From Sodiomyces alkalinus F11 (Eukaryota > Ascomycota > Sordariomycetes > Glomerellales > Plectosphaerellaceae), in the NCBI RefSeq assembly GCF_003711515.1, contig NW_021167085.1, positions 373,649-437,648 on the forward strand: 64,000 bases of DNA. The letters run 5' to 3'. Below, in pieces: positions 12,171 through 24,358 of this stretch. Below the pieces are notes generated by a model. The model searched no databases. It was given only the letters and a program-made list of their open reading frames with translations, and had not been told where the DNA came from. The number at the start of each line of letters is the position of its first letter. Within the stretch, counting starts at the first letter, position 1. The position numbers and the translations under genes are program-made.

Positions 12171-14293
12171 TTACTTTGATCCGGGCTCCCTCCCTTGCCC
12201 CTCCTGGCCTAGGGGACCCTTATCGTCCTGAAAAATGACATCCCACCAGTCGTCTTCATCTGTGCCCACGGCCTGGCAAAGCGCATCCCAGCCAGCCTCG
12301 GGCAAGAAGTCGCCGTCGCCGTCGCTGTCGCCGTCGCCCTCAGCCTCATCCGGGTTGAAGGTCCGGGGCAGTGGTTTCCGCATATCGGCTTCCGGAGCCC
12401 AATAGACGAGGTCGTGACCGTGGCCTTCCTCGCTCTCGTCGACCTCGGCGGCCGGGATGGTGACGAGCGGCTTTCGCGCGTCGCGCGGTTGCGATCGGGT
12501 GGCCACAATGTCGCGCAGGTACGGGAAGAACCAGGTCTTGGACCACCATTCGCGCAGGCGGCGACCCTTCATGCCGCCCCGGTGCGCGTTGTGGTGCACG
12601 CCTACCGGGACCTGGGTGCTCCAGTAGTCTGCGTACAGCGGGACGTCGGCCCAGCCTGTGGCGTTTCGCCACTCGTTGTTGGTGTTGTTGTTGTTCTGGT
12701 CGTCGCCCGCTTCCGCTTCCCCTTCGGCTCCGGTTTCGGGTTGCACGCCCGCCAGGATCAGCGGCGAGGGCGCATAGGCCAGGACGTCCCGCGGCACGCC
12801 GGACAAGCGGGGCGGGTCGACTTTATGCGCCCTGGAGGCCTCGTCGACGGCGGTCTGGTTCGCCAGCACGAGGTACTCGCCGTCATCCTCCATGAACACG
12901 GTGGGGACGAAAAGATCCTGCACGTAATCGAGTCCCATGCCGTACTCCCAGGTCTCCGCCCCCCCGGGGTTCGCTTCCGGGACCTCCGAAGCAGCCGCGG
13001 TCCGCTCGCGCTGCGCCTTGCGCCAGACCTCCTGCTCGCCCAGTATCTCGCCCAAGATGCCCTGGTCGCTGTACAGGTTGAGCCCGGCGGCGCGGCTGGC
13101 CTCGACCTTGGCCTTGGCGCGGCGGAGGATGCGGATGGCGTCGCGCGCGGGTCCGAGCATGCTGCCGCTGTTGATGTAGCGCGGGCGGCGGTGCTGCAGC
13201 GGCGCGTCGGGCTTGTCGGTGTCCGGGCCGTAGAGGCCCCCGCGCGCGGTGCTCTCGGGGAGGATGTCGCAGTGGGTGTCGGAGCCGTCTGCTTTGGTGG
13301 GCCAGCACTTCTTCTGGGTGGAGAGGATGACGGATTGGAGGGGTGGGGAGGCGGCGCCTTGGGCGTCGGCGGGCCAGGCGGCGCGGATGCGGGAGGCGGC
13401 GGCGGCGTTTTGGGCGAGCCAGCGGCGGATGAGGACGGAGGGGGGCAGCTGGATCCAGACGTCGTAGGCGTCCATGATGAGGACGAGGTCGTCCGGGCGG
13501 AGGCGCTCGTCGGGCGGGGTGGTGGTGGAGGAGAGGGCTTCCAGGGCGGCGAGGGTGCCGTCGAGCTTGCCGAGGTGGCTGCCGCCGAAGCCGCCGAAGG
13601 TTTTGTCGGTTTTCTTGAAGTCGCGGCCCCAGTTGGCGATGACGGGGGCGGGGTAGCCGTTGGCTATGGCGGCGAAGATGGTCTTGCAGAGGTTGGGGTT
13701 CGGGTCGTCGGCGGGGAGGATGATGCGGAGGTTGCGGTGGCCGGGGGTCCGGGCGGGAGAGGTGGAAGAGGTGGGGGATGCGGAGGGTGCATGTGCTGTG
13801 GAGGGGGTGGTAGTGGTGGGTGGTAGAGCGAGGTCGTTTTCGGAGTCGGCATTGCCCTGACCTGGTACCGCGTTGTGGGGAGGTGAGTCGGGTGCGACGT
13901 CGGTTCCGGTTCCGGTTCCGGTTGACGGTGTTGGTGCCGTTTGTGAGATTTGAAGGTTGCTCTGGTTTGGGTGTCAGTTCGTCAGTTCGCTCAGCGTCAA
14001 GAATCTGGGGTTCAGAAGGGGATGGCATGCATGAAAATGAAGCAAGAAAACAGACATACACCGTAAAATATGCAGAGAAGAATGAGCCAAGTGGCGGCAA
14101 CAATACCGAGCAGGCCCTTCGGTGACAATCGACCGGGCCAAAGGGTAAGGAGACCCCGGCGGGATGCGGATCTTTGGGGAGAGCCGGATTCGGGATCATC
14201 GGGGCCCTCGTAGTTCAATTTGTGGTATGAAGGGCCTCTTGTCCTGGAGAAAAGGCCGACAAGGTCGGCCGCAGCTCCGCGAAGAGCACTCAT
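12171..14293 (-). CDS. Type II membrane glycosyltransferase, PLOD-like GT-A fold
   Basis: Predicted 674-aa protein in two exons (14293-14060 and 13961-12171; intron GTATGT...CCAG, phase 0). A short cytosolic N-terminus is followed by one membrane helix (about 60-78) and a Pro/Thr/Ser-rich stem. The catalytic region starts near residue 150 (GHRNLRIILPADD), with ANWGRDF and a GGSHLGKLDGTLAAL segment. LVLIMDAYDVW (Asp 242 and Asp 245) is a plausible metal-binding motif. PRYINSGSMLG (about 340) and NLYSDQGILGE (about 375) match the pattern of the glucosyl/galactosyltransferase domain of procollagen lysyl hydroxylases. The C-terminus is acidic with an internal DGD repeat. It probably acts in Golgi or ER on proteins; the acceptor is unknown. 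Family placement is by motif resemblance only. Confidence 0.75.
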
Positions 14294-15789
14294 GGTTGTC
14301 TTTTCTTTCCTCGTTTCTTCCTGAATAAGCTGAGCGCAAAGACCTAGACGTAAAGGGCCGCTTAGGATGTATCGTGGAGCACTTCGACAGCGCGTATCGC
14401 AAGAAGAGAGGCGAAAGCAGCCTGGGCTGGCGGCCCGGTGGAATCGTTCTGATGGGATGTGGTTTTGCCGTGTGCCTGTCGCTACCAAGGCATTACATGA
14501 CGAGAGACGGAGAAGTGCGTAAAAAGGATCTAATAAAACAGCAAAAAAGAAAAAGGAGAAAATAAAATGAAACTAAAGGTCGCCGTCGAAAGGAGACCTT
14601 CGATGTCCTCTCCGCGATTGCGATTGAGCGAGATGTCGGAAGGGAGGGACAGGTATCCGTAAGCAAGGACAGATGGTTGAGGAGCATTGAGAAAAGAAAA
14701 GAAGAAGAAAGGAGGATTGTCAGCATCAAACAAATTGGAAGAGATAAAAGACAGCCGATAGGAAGGAATACCCTATTTGTGCTGCGGCTGCGCCCCTCGT
14801 TGAGGATCAACTGTGGGTTATTGGTCTATAATTATACAAGGATCTTTCGATGTTTCCGGACTGGGGGGATGAAATGGATATTCCCGACTCTGTTGACTAG
14901 CCCTATTTTGGTCTTTGTGGTTCTTTTTTTTCTTTTTTTCTTTTCCATCTCATTTCCTCTCCCTTTTATTCGTCTCCCGTCGAAACACTGCGGAATGTCC
15001 CCTTTTTCGCATTTCATCGTCCACCTGCCTGGAGATCTCAAGTCATTGGAAACAAGTCCGTAGACAAGGAATGTCTTGGATCTCGTCACACACGGGATTC
15101 GTAATGGAAATGCAGGCAGAAGCCGGGACGGGAGGGGGTTCGTCAGGACTTGGCCTCTTGGCTGTTCTTGGCGGATGACGGTCTCATAACAGATCGTCCC
15201 ATAAATGGAGTCAGGCATAGGGGTAGGCGAGTTTTACGTGTACGTTCAACGTGGACAAGCGTTCTCTGTTCATTTTTCTTTTTCTTTTCATTTTTTCCCT
15301 GTTGTTTGCTTTCCTCATTAGGCACGATCTCATCAGCAATAAGGGTCCTGCTATTCCCCCCGACTAAATCATTAGCGACGATAATCTTCACCGTCCTTGT
15401 CAACAGCGCGCCCCGTGGCCGATTTCCGAATTCGCCGTCCCCACTTTACGGCTTCGGGAGCGCCAAGCCCCTGGGAACCGGGCTTCCTGTTTGGAACCAA
15501 TTGGTCGATCATTTCTTTTGCTCATGTACTCAAGACAAGTATTCGTAATGTGTTCCAGTAGGGAGTAGGTACTTCGGTAGGTACTTCGGCCTAATAGTGG
15601 GGCAAACAGGGGGTCTTCTCAGGTTTGCACCCCGGGAGTTCCGACAAAGTATCATCGCCCAATTTCGCTCCCAATGGTTGTTTCGTTCTTTATTAGCACA
15701 CGCCAAATACTACACGACCTCATACGAACCAAATACGCCCAGCCAAATTCCCCACGCTATGATATGTAAAATACAGCAACGCCTCTCCT
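14294..15789. other. Intergenic region upstream of the glycosyltransferase
   Basis: Promoter side of the glycosyltransferase and 3' side of the C2 gene, both on the minus strand. It shows several purine/pyrimidine-rich tracts (about 14520-14580, 14925-14965, 15265-15310). No supported exon seen. Confidence 0.5.
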
Positions 15790-17883
15790 CTAACTCCCAG
15801 ATGGTCCTCCTGTCTCCTTATCCGCCCTCTTCCCCATCTTCAACAGCCCCTTGGCTCGCTTGGGATTCTCCACCAAATCCAAAACCTGCTCCCTCTTCGT
15901 CTTGCTCCCACTTGCTGCCGCCGACCCCGACCCCGACCCCGACACGGCAGCACCGGCAGCAGCCACCGCCGCCTCGACGCGGTTCAAATCGCTCTCCGCC
16001 GAGCTAAGCGACGTCGAGCTCCCGCTGGGACTCCGGTTAAGCACCATGCGAACCCCCCGCCCCTCCTCCTTCTTGATCCGCGCCTGCCTCTCCTTGAGCC
16101 GCACCAGCTCCTCGTCCCCGCAGTGCATCGCCACCACCCCCAGCCCGGCCAGGTTCCGCGCCATGAAATCGCGGAGCGCTCCCAGAATCGACTTGTCGGG
16201 CCGGTACGTGCCCGAGTCGTTATCGATCACGAGCTGGTAGTAGGCCGGGTCCTCCTCGGGCCGCCATCCTTCGGCCGGCCCCTCGAGCCGGCGGACGAAG
16301 AACTCGCCCGCCGACGCCACGTAGGTCGCCACGTCGCTGTGCATGGTGTGCTTGCTGAGCAGGTCGATGCTGAACTCGCGGCCCGTCTCCGTGAACCGGA
16401 ACATGCCGTCCAGCGTGAGCACGTACGTGAAGATGCGCCCGCCCTCGTCGTAGTGCACCAGCCGCAGGAACAGCCTGGACGCTTCTTCCGAGCATGCCGC
16501 GAACGTGCCGTACTGGGTCGACCGGCTGAAGTTGTAGATCCGCCGGTGCTGGTCGTGCAGCGCCCGGTTCAGGATGCGGCCGCGGATGCCACGACTCCAG
16601 AACATGTGCCCCACCAAAGGCCGGAATTCGACGAAGCGGTGATACATGGTGGGAGGGACCGGACCGGCGAATTGTATTTCGTTGGATTGGAAACTGCATC
16701 CTAAGGTTAGTGTAACCAAACGTCATCTTGGAGATGAAGAAGGGGATCGTCTGTCATGGCGACAGTGTCGCATCACAGTGTCACATCACAGTGTCACATC
16801 ACTGAGCAGAGCCAAAAGGTCAGGGGTCAGGGGTCACGTCACATACTCATACCGCTGGGTCTTCCTATTGTTGTGATCTGGGCTGCTTCCTCTTCTTCCG
16901 GGCGAATGACTGTGTTCCTCGTCCTCGTTGACCTTCGTTCCCGCAAGGCGACCGATGGTGGGACTGAAGTGCTGGAAGTGATAACACGGCCCAACCGTAT
17001 ACATCTGCCCGTAAGGAGGGCTGGACTGACCCAGGAGCTCGATGCTGACCCAGAGAGTCGGCGTCATCTCTACCTTTGGGTCGAAGCAGCTATTGGTGGC
17101 CCTCACAAGGTATACCCCCTTGTGTCCGGTACGCTTCATGACCTTGAACTCCCGTCCTGGCGGGGGGATGCCCTCCCAGTCGGGTGTGATTTGGTCCACC
17201 CCGATGGTCACGCTGCCGAGGCTATCATCCTTGTTGGGATAATCCTCGTCGTATATCCGGCACTCAAGAGTGAAACCGGTGGCCGGGACGCTGGCTACAA
17301 TCCATTCATCGTTCCACTCGGGGTCCGTTGTCTTCCGTATGGTGTGGGTGCGCCGTGCGACATCCGGGTCTTCCTCGTGGCGTTTCGGAAGCGCTGACCG
17401 GAGGGTGGCATAGATGAAAGGGTCCGAAGACGCGGCAACGAGATCGCCCGCGGGGAGATTGGTCGCCCGATAGAAAGTGAATTTGAGTGTGTAGCCAGGA
17501 GGTGCGCTCGGTAGCGGCGTCCTGTCGAATCCACCGGGGGGTTTGGCTTTGGCTTTCTCCTTGAGCTTCTTCTTCCGGGATTTTACGGCGTGTTTGAGGT
17601 CGGCGGCGGGGTGACGGAGGGAGTGGAGAATGGATGGCTTTTGCCGCGGCCTGTTGACAACAACGCTTGGTGGCTCGCCGCGCTCTGGCTTTGGAGGCGG
17701 TAGCTTGTCTAGGGTCTGGGCTTGCGATCCGCCGTCGGGGGAACTTCTGGCAGATTGGTCACTTTGTTCCCCTAGTTGACCATTCGGAGGAGGAAATCTT
17801 TTCTCATTGTCGGTATGCGTAGCACTATTGGACGGAGCCTTCTCCTGGAGCTGCAGTGACGTTTGATGGGCGTTCTCGGTCAT
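15790..17883 (-). CDS. C2-domain protein, fungal type
   Basis: Predicted 644-aa protein in two exons (17883-16853 and 16693-15790; intron GTATGA...TGCAG, 159 bp, phase 2). After a basic, Pro-rich N-terminus (SRKKKLKEKAKAK), a C2 domain spans about residues 131-245. It starts YTLKFTFYRATNLPAGDL and has candidate calcium-binding acids in AASSDP, TTDPEWNDEW and YDEDYPNKDDSLG. The second exon encodes a conserved-looking block (RGIRGRILNRALHDQHRRIYNFSRSTQYG, a shorter view of which is NFSRSTQYG) and ends in a low-complexity Ser/Gly/Lys tail. The C2 domain suggests calcium- or lipid-dependent membrane recruitment. The C-terminal half was not recognised. In-frame ATGs at 17922 and 17958 are alternative starts. 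The intron contains a 15-bp tandem repeat. Confidence 0.8.
16761..16806. repeat. Short tandem repeat inside the C2-gene intron
   Basis: About three tandem copies of a roughly 15-bp unit, CAGTGTCACATCACA with one A/G variant. It lies wholly within the predicted intron. Confidence 0.85.
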
Positions 17884-19032
17884 CGTGGCGAGAGGGGAAA
17901 TAAAGAGCTCCCCCCCGGCCATACGAGTGTGGACACTCGTAAGCGTGTGAAGACGCAAACGGGACCTATAAGGGTGCCGATCAAGGCCCCAGTGTAAGTC
18001 CGTAAGCTCTGCTCTGCTCTGCTAGTTGCTCTGCTTGGCTTGACAGGTGGAGAGGGGGTCTGCGGGAATGGCTTTCTTGCCGCTCGTTTCGAAGCAACAG
18101 TGGGCTCAAGACGAGGTTTTAGGGGTCAAGTGGAGAACCCCCAAAGTCACTGGGATGTTTTTAGTCCACAGGGACACGCGTGTGTTGTACCCAGCTTCGG
18201 TCATGTGACACTGTCCTGCGTATTAGGTAATCCGGTCTGGCTACCTTATCTCATCGGGTTGTCAACTGGCGACGCGTCCTCGTCGTTAACAGTATTCGGT
18301 CGGCAGCAGGAGGACCACCGAATACAAATCATTCGTTTGTCGGGCTTCCCATCTCCCCCATCTCATTGAGAAGTCCTCGAAATTGTCGATCACCCTTTCG
18401 GGTCTCCACCACAAACGAAGCTATGAACAGGCCTGCAAACAGAGCACAAGCTCAAGGGCCATGACAAAACCCCCCAACCATCTTCCGACGTTCTAACATA
18501 TAACTCCAACCCAGAGTTCAGCCCTTCTGCTTATCACCGGGCCCGGGCCGTCCGGTCCAGCGAGGCCGAAAGCTCAAGCCGGGTTTAGCATCCGATATCA
18601 CAATTGTTGGGACACGGGAATCCGGTCTTTGGCAGGGATCTCGTGTAAAGGGTCATTAGTCAGACGAGATTTTTCGTATTCCTGACCGTATTACCAACCC
18701 TCTTCAAACTTACGCTCACCTTTACACGTATTTCCCCTTGCTGGTACCTGTACGGCGTCCCTACCTGCCTAAGGTAAGGTACCAGGTAGGCAAGGTGAGG
18801 TAGGTACCTTATTAGGCAGGCACTAAAGGGTCAAAGCTTTAATTTCAACGACGCGATCTTGATTCCTCCCCTTCCCCTCCTCTCTTTCTCAGTTCCTACC
18901 CAGCTTTTCAATCATAATACCTTCAGTCAGAGCAGACTCTGGTCCAGCAACCAAAACTGTCAGCCGTTTCTTGTCTATCGCGATTCAAGACTCACGACTC
19001 ACAACTCACAACGCACGACTCGCGAATTCACA
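17884..19032. other. Divergent intergenic region
   Basis: Promoters of the C2 gene (-) and the 77-aa small protein gene (+). GGTACC-type palindromes cluster at 18761-18820. The stretch ACTCACGACTCACAACTCAC (about 18990) is a repetitive leader just before the start codon. No exon seen. Confidence 0.5.
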
Positions 19033-19346
19033 ATGCCAAAATCCAACCAGTCCTCTTCCAAAGCCCCGACGCAAGGCAGCGCTTCTTCGGCCGGCACAGG
19101 CGGGCAAACGAAGTACTCATTCATCAAAAACAATTGGGGCTCGCGTCCTAACTTCCAGGCCAGCTTCGGGCTGAAGAGTACGTGACTACGTGTCCTCGAG
19201 TAGCCCACGGCTCTCGGCCTTCTCTGACCCCCTCCCCTATCACTGACTCTGGCACAGTGACCCCGGAAGACATCGAGGAAGGCAATGCCATCCTTGATGC
19301 TTTCATGGAGCAAGACCGGCGCGACGCTGCTGCCCAAAGGAAATAA
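19033..19346 (+). CDS. Small conserved-looking protein, 77 aa
   Basis: Two exons (19033-19177 and 19258-19346) joined by an intron GTACGT...CACAG with a phase-1 split codon, giving 77 aa. The N-terminal third is Ser/Thr/Gln/Gly-rich. The rest reads TKYSFIKNNWGSRPNFQASF then GLKMTPEDIEEGNAILDAFM, followed by MEQDRRDAAAQ, predicted helical and charged. No signal peptide or membrane helix is seen. The clean splice junction and non-random C-terminus support a real gene. No function was recognised. Confidence 0.7.
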
Positions 19347-19860
19347 GAAACTGCGCCATGCAAAATCCTCTCGCGTCTCATCCGAGAGATCTAATATCAT
19401 TACGACCGGCGTTATCGAACAATAGAGCTACAGATTTGCTTGATAGCCGGGTGTATTCCCGGAAGGGATAGAAACGGGCCTGCCAACGAATGTATTTAAC
19501 GGAGTTGTTATGGAGTGGTCATTCACCGGCTAATTTCTATGGCCCGATGGTCCATCACTGGGTCGGAAGTCGAGGCACTCTCAAACTTAACTGACCTTGG
19601 TGCGAATAAGGTCCATGTAGCTTAAGGTAGCTCAGCGAGGTCAGCTTATCAACAACAAAATTACACCTCGCCTCGAAAAAGAAAGAAAAAATAGTCCAAA
19701 AACCTGATGGTAGAGTGTCACAGGATCAATTCCATCGTCGTCCATCCTTCTGAGACTCTCACTCATCGTTGCTGAACCATTTCAAGACCTACATATGCCA
19801 CTTTGGACTCGCTGAAATCTACTCAGTCAAGGGAAGGGGTTGGCAAGACTACTCTACCAT
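19347..19860. other. Convergent 3' region
   Basis: Between the small protein gene (+) and the aldo-keto reductase stop (-). No coding signal seen. Confidence 0.5.
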
Positions 19861-21243
19861 CTATCCATGGCCAGCAATAGGCTTGGGCTCGTATGGCTCC
19901 TCAAGGTACGCCTCCTCCTCCTCGGTCAGCACCTTCCCCTTGACGGCCAAGGCCTCGTCCATCCTCTCGACACTGCTGAATCCAATAATGGGGCTCGAGA
20001 CCCTCTTATTGATCCAAGCCAGGGCGACGTGCGACATGGGCCATCCGCGCTTCTCGGCAATCTCCATGACGCGGCCGATGATCTTCCTGTCGAGCTCGGT
20101 CGTGCCATGGCTCCCCGGCGACTCGTTCTTCTCCCGCGAGCTGCGGTCCGTGGCGCCGAACTGGGCCGGCGGGCGGGCGAGGTGGCCGCGGCAGAGCGGG
20201 GCCCAGGGGATGAGGCCGACGCCGGTGTCGTCGCAGAAGCGGTTCATCTCGCGCTCCTCCTCGCGGTAGAGCAGGTTGTAGTGGTTCTGCATGCTGACGA
20301 AGGGGGTCCAGCCGTGCTTCTCGGCCACGAACTGCATGCGCGCGAACTGGGTGGCCCACATGCTGCTGGCGCCGATGTAGCGCACCTTGCCCGACTGGAC
20401 GAGGTCGTGGAGCGCCCTCATGGTCTCCTCGAGCGGCGTGTTGTGGTCGAAGCGGTGGATCTGGAGGAGGTCGATGTAGTCGGTCTCGAGCCGCTTGAGG
20501 GACGCGTCGACTTGGTTGAAGATGGCGGTGCGGGAGAGGCCGAAGTGGTTTTGGTAGTCTTTGCTGGCTTCGTATCCTTCTCTGTGGCGCCAGCTGCTGG
20601 TTTCTGCGGGAAATGGGGTCTCGCGTCAGTTGGCCGGGGGGAGGGTATTTTCTAAAAAAGAAAAAAAAAAGAAAAAAAAGAGAAAAAAAAGAGAAAGAAA
20701 AAGAGAAAAAAAAAAAACACAGGAAGCGAAACCGAAACACGGTACCACCCACCTGGCTCATCGGCAACCCCCCAGAAACACTTGGTCATGATGACAAGCT
20801 TCTCCCGAGGGATGTTGTATGTCTTAATGGCCTTGGCAATGATCTTTTCCGAGACACCGTTGGAGTACATGTTAGCCGTGTCCCACGTGTTGAGGCCACG
20901 GTCGTACGCCGCCTTCAGGAGAGGCAGGGCCTATATGGAGGAGACACGTCAGAGTTTGTGATTCTGTCGCCGCTTTGCATCAATGCGCCTCCAAGAGCCT
21001 GGCGATGCGAGAAAGACTGGAGAACAGCGGTCGGATAAGGGGCATAGCCGCCTAGGAGGAGGCAAACAGTGCACATACCTCATCCTCCTCGATAACCCAG
21101 GGCATACTCTTCTTATCACCGAAGCTCATGCAGCCGAAGATGGGCACGGAGATGCGGAGCCCAGACTTGCCGAGTCGACGATACTCGGGCTTGGTGTTCA
21201 CAAGGGACTCCTTGAGGAGAGGGAGGTATTCTGGAGCTGCCAT
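19861..21243 (-). CDS. Aldo-keto reductase
   Basis: Predicted 361-aa NADP(H)-dependent aldo/keto reductase, cytosolic (beta/alpha)8 barrel, of the fungal YakC/Tas-like type. Exons 21243-21079, 20930-20753 and 20603-19861 join in phase. The catalytic tetrad is visible: Asp72 and Tyr77 in [12 protein letters not shown], Lys105 in VIMTKCFW, and His164 in LLQIHRFD. Barrel segments [24 protein letters not shown] and [18 protein letters not shown] follow. The cofactor phosphate region near the C-terminus reads [17 protein letters not shown]. The 5' UTR holds a run of 31 C (G31 on the plus strand), and intron 2 contains a long A-rich tract. Substrate cannot be predicted; such enzymes reduce aldehydes and ketones in detoxification or secondary metabolism. 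Confidence 0.92.
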
Positions 21244-21272
21244 CGTGAAGCGGGTTCGAGTCTTCGGCTCTC

Positions 21273-21274
<2 letters not shown>

Positions 21275-21305
<31 letters not shown>
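21275..21305. repeat. G31 homopolymer (C31 in the reductase 5' UTR)
   Basis: Thirty-one uninterrupted G on the plus strand, 32 bases upstream of the reductase start codon. In the transcript it would be a C run. The exact length may be unreliable in an assembly. Confidence 0.9.
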
Positions 21306-21306
<1 letters not shown>

Positions 21307-24300
21307 TGCCAGGCTTGGAAAGTTGAAATCGACCGCACAGTTGAAGATTCCGACGAAGGAAAAGAGCAAAAATCGGCAGAAAGGGAATTATGTAGGAGAC
21401 ATCAAGGGGACAGCTTATTATTTTCCCCGAGTTTGTCCAGGGACAAGAAGGTCCGCAAAGCTACCTCCTTTGCCCCTCCCCCCACCATGTATGTACCTTA
21501 ATTACTGCATTGACGACCCCTCCTTTTAGCTGTCATTTTCTCCTTTGCTACCCCGCCTTTTACCAATGACGCCTGGAAGGCCATGGAGGTCGCAGTTGTA
21601 TTTTGTAGTTCCCCTGGACCCCCCGCGCCTATTCGATTCTAGCGTCCTCTTCCCCCGGATTCAGTCGCGGAAATGACGGCTTTACCCCTGATGTTAACCC
21701 CTGATGTTAACCCCGACCGATGATCAATGGCAGTTGCCATGTCCAGTTTTCCTCCAACACTTTCTACGGCTAGTGATGATTGCCCAAGCGTCTAAATGTA
21801 ACGTACGAAGCATTACAATTTACAACCAGGTGGCCTCTGGGTCCGGCTAAGATCACCCGGTCCTCCGGCCGGCCTTGTTTCACGAGGGCAGGAGTCCAGG
21901 ACCTACACCGTAACACCGTGTGACCGTCATGAGGAACCCATTCTTTTGCTGTCGACTTGATTCTTAAGATACTGTCGGTACCTTTTAACCATGCAGGTGG
22001 ACATTCGATTTCGGAGAAAAAGAAGTTAGGTTTATCCAACCCAAGTTACTCAGCACCGACCACTAACATCCTGACCTGATACCAATCTCTCTTCAAAGTG
22101 GCCTCAAATGTGACCACTGGCCATACTGGTCTTCCCAAAAGCTTCATATTTCAATGATACCTTCAACTGCGGAATCCTCTTGAAGGATACATGTCGTTGG
22201 CGCAACTCGCATTTGCTGCCTCTTTGAGCTGTGGGAAATAAAAACTCCTTCCAAGATCTGTTGACAGCTTTTGGGCTTGATTTCTGGGACGGGGGAAGTC
22301 CCCGCCGCCCCTAGCCAATCGACCCGAACATTGTGCAAATCCCCGCCGAGTATGGCAACCCATTACCACGGGCCGACGAGATAGCGTCTCCGCTGCTTGG
22401 AAAGGCTATGATCTTCGTATTGAAGATTGTTTCTGTGCGTTTTCCCGGTGTCGGTCCAGGTTTTCCATTTGCGCGGATGGATGAGAGATGTACCGTTAGA
22501 TTCGATGATCACTGGAGGGGTGCCGCGGTAGGTTCCATCCGTGGGCAGAAGTTAGAACACGGTTACGAATACCTTGCACCCATTCATGCTATATGAGACA
22601 AGATCTGGGAAGCTCTGCGACATCGTATCGAGTTTGGTATATCAGAAGGCCAGGTCATCGACTCCACCACCCCCTTTGAACACCATCGACGTCTCCCAGG
22701 ATGAAGTATACAACTGGAATGCTCGCCACCAGTAAGGCGGGCTTGGGGCGGAGAAGCGGTGTGGTTCTTATGGAGAGGGGGGCATGGACTGTCTGTAGTC
22801 TGTATCCAACATGAAGTCTACTGGACCTGCCCATGGAGAGCTGGAGGTCAACGTATGTTAGAATTGCCGGGAACGCTGGCGTGGTCTAGCGTAGAGCTGG
22901 ATGCCATTCGACAATGGTAAACAGCAAACAACACAGTCCACTTCTTCGTCAGGCCGCAGGCGCGGTGTCAAGAGAAATCCCGGGGCATACCTGTTATGGC
23001 ATTTACTTGTCATCTTCTGGTCGAGGTCATTCTCCGTCATGTCGTTCGTCGTGATTTCTTCACATGCCAGAGGAGAGAATGGATAATGAATGTCCGATCA
23101 GGTTTGACGTTCAGGATGACAAGCTGGTGCAGTGCAGTCCTGACAGCGGTGCGTGCAGCGTGCAGCGTGCGGCGTGCGGCGGGCCTCCGTACAGCATATC
23201 GAGCCAACCAATTTTGTAGCACATATCATAGATAGGCACAATTAAGCATCGAGCAGGACCGATCTAGGTAACCTCAGATACCCACAGCAAACGGATATTG
23301 TACAACGTAGGTACCTTGGGTAAGACGAGTTTGAGATGTTGGCTGTGTTAGTACGCAGAGTCGGTGCTCGGTTGGCAAGCTTGTCCGTTTTGAGTTGGGC
23401 GTTGTTGGAGTACCTAGGTACCTTAGGTAATTACATCCAGTCGTTTTCCTTTTCTTCTTCGTTTCCTTCCGAGAACATTTGTGTATCTTGGTTGATGACG
23501 ATTGGATTCAGGGGTTCGGGGGTAATACGGATCATGATGACAGGGTGAGGTAAGCAGTCGCGATCAGCGGGGGGGATAAAACCTGAATGCAACGCAGGAC
23601 ATGACGAGCTCCAAGATGACCCCCCCTACCCCGGATAAGTCGGCTTTTTCTGTCGCATTTGCCCAATCAACTCGCTTATGGGGTGTTTTCGGCCACTCCC
23701 AGGCGAGGAAGTACAGCCACACGCATCATGCCGCTTTTGTCTGCCCCTGATTCCTTCCATTGATCCTGTCCAGGTGTTTTGGATGTTTGGCAGTTGGTCT
23801 AGCGTTGGCACGGGTACCTGTACGAAGTAACATATCTGCGACCGTCGCGGCTTCCTGAAGTCCTGGCGTCATTACATGTATTAACAGGACTCCTTCCCGG
23901 AGTGCGAAAGTACGAAGTAATTACCAACTAAGGGTACCGTAACAAACCGATTGAACCCCCTCCTCATCTCTTTCCATCCATATTCCCTTCCATCCGCCTC
24001 GCTTCATATTACGTTTGTCTTTCCTCCGCATTCAACCATCGCGCTTTCCTCGTCTCGACTTCAAGTCTCAGTCTCGCCGGCCTCTTGGGACCGATTGTCT
24101 CTCGTTTTTTATTGTCCTTCGCTTTCTTCTTCCACCTTCCACCTTCCACCTTCCACCTTCCACCTTCAACCACCTTTCGCGCGCGAATTCGATTTGGCAC
24201 CTTCGGCGCAGTCTTCCGGAGAGGAAGCGCATACTTCGGACCGACCCAGATCGCACCGTTCGTTATTTGCGATACGATACGTTTTATCCATTACAGCCAG

Positions 24301-24358
24301 CCGGGACATTAATTACGCAAAACGACCGCGAAGCCGGAAGTGCGACGGTTTGAGCGCC
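21306..24358. other. Long intergenic region
   Basis: About 3 kb between the divergent reductase (-) and the small membrane protein (+). No supported exon was found on either strand. It contains a doubled CCCCTGATGTTAA (about 21685-21712), GCGTGCA/GCGTGCG short repeats at about 23150-23180, GGTACC-type palindromes at 23305-23325 and 23411-23430, and a TACAACGTA word at 23301. Confidence 0.5.
24128..24174. repeat. Heptanucleotide tandem repeat in the 5' leader
   Basis: About six tandem copies of CTTCCAC, the last changed to CTTCAAC. It lies about 190 bases upstream of the membrane protein start and adds to a pyrimidine-rich leader. Confidence 0.9.

Noticed and set aside
12414..13826. Long plus-strand frame opposite the glycosyltransferase
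   Set aside because: Gly/Val/Ala-rich shadow of a GC-rich exon with no start context or domain.
12883..14199. 438-codon minus-strand frame overlapping the glycosyltransferase in another phase
   Set aside because: Pro/Arg/His-rich frame-shifted reading of the same exon; the overlapping phase has the coherent protein and correct splice junction.
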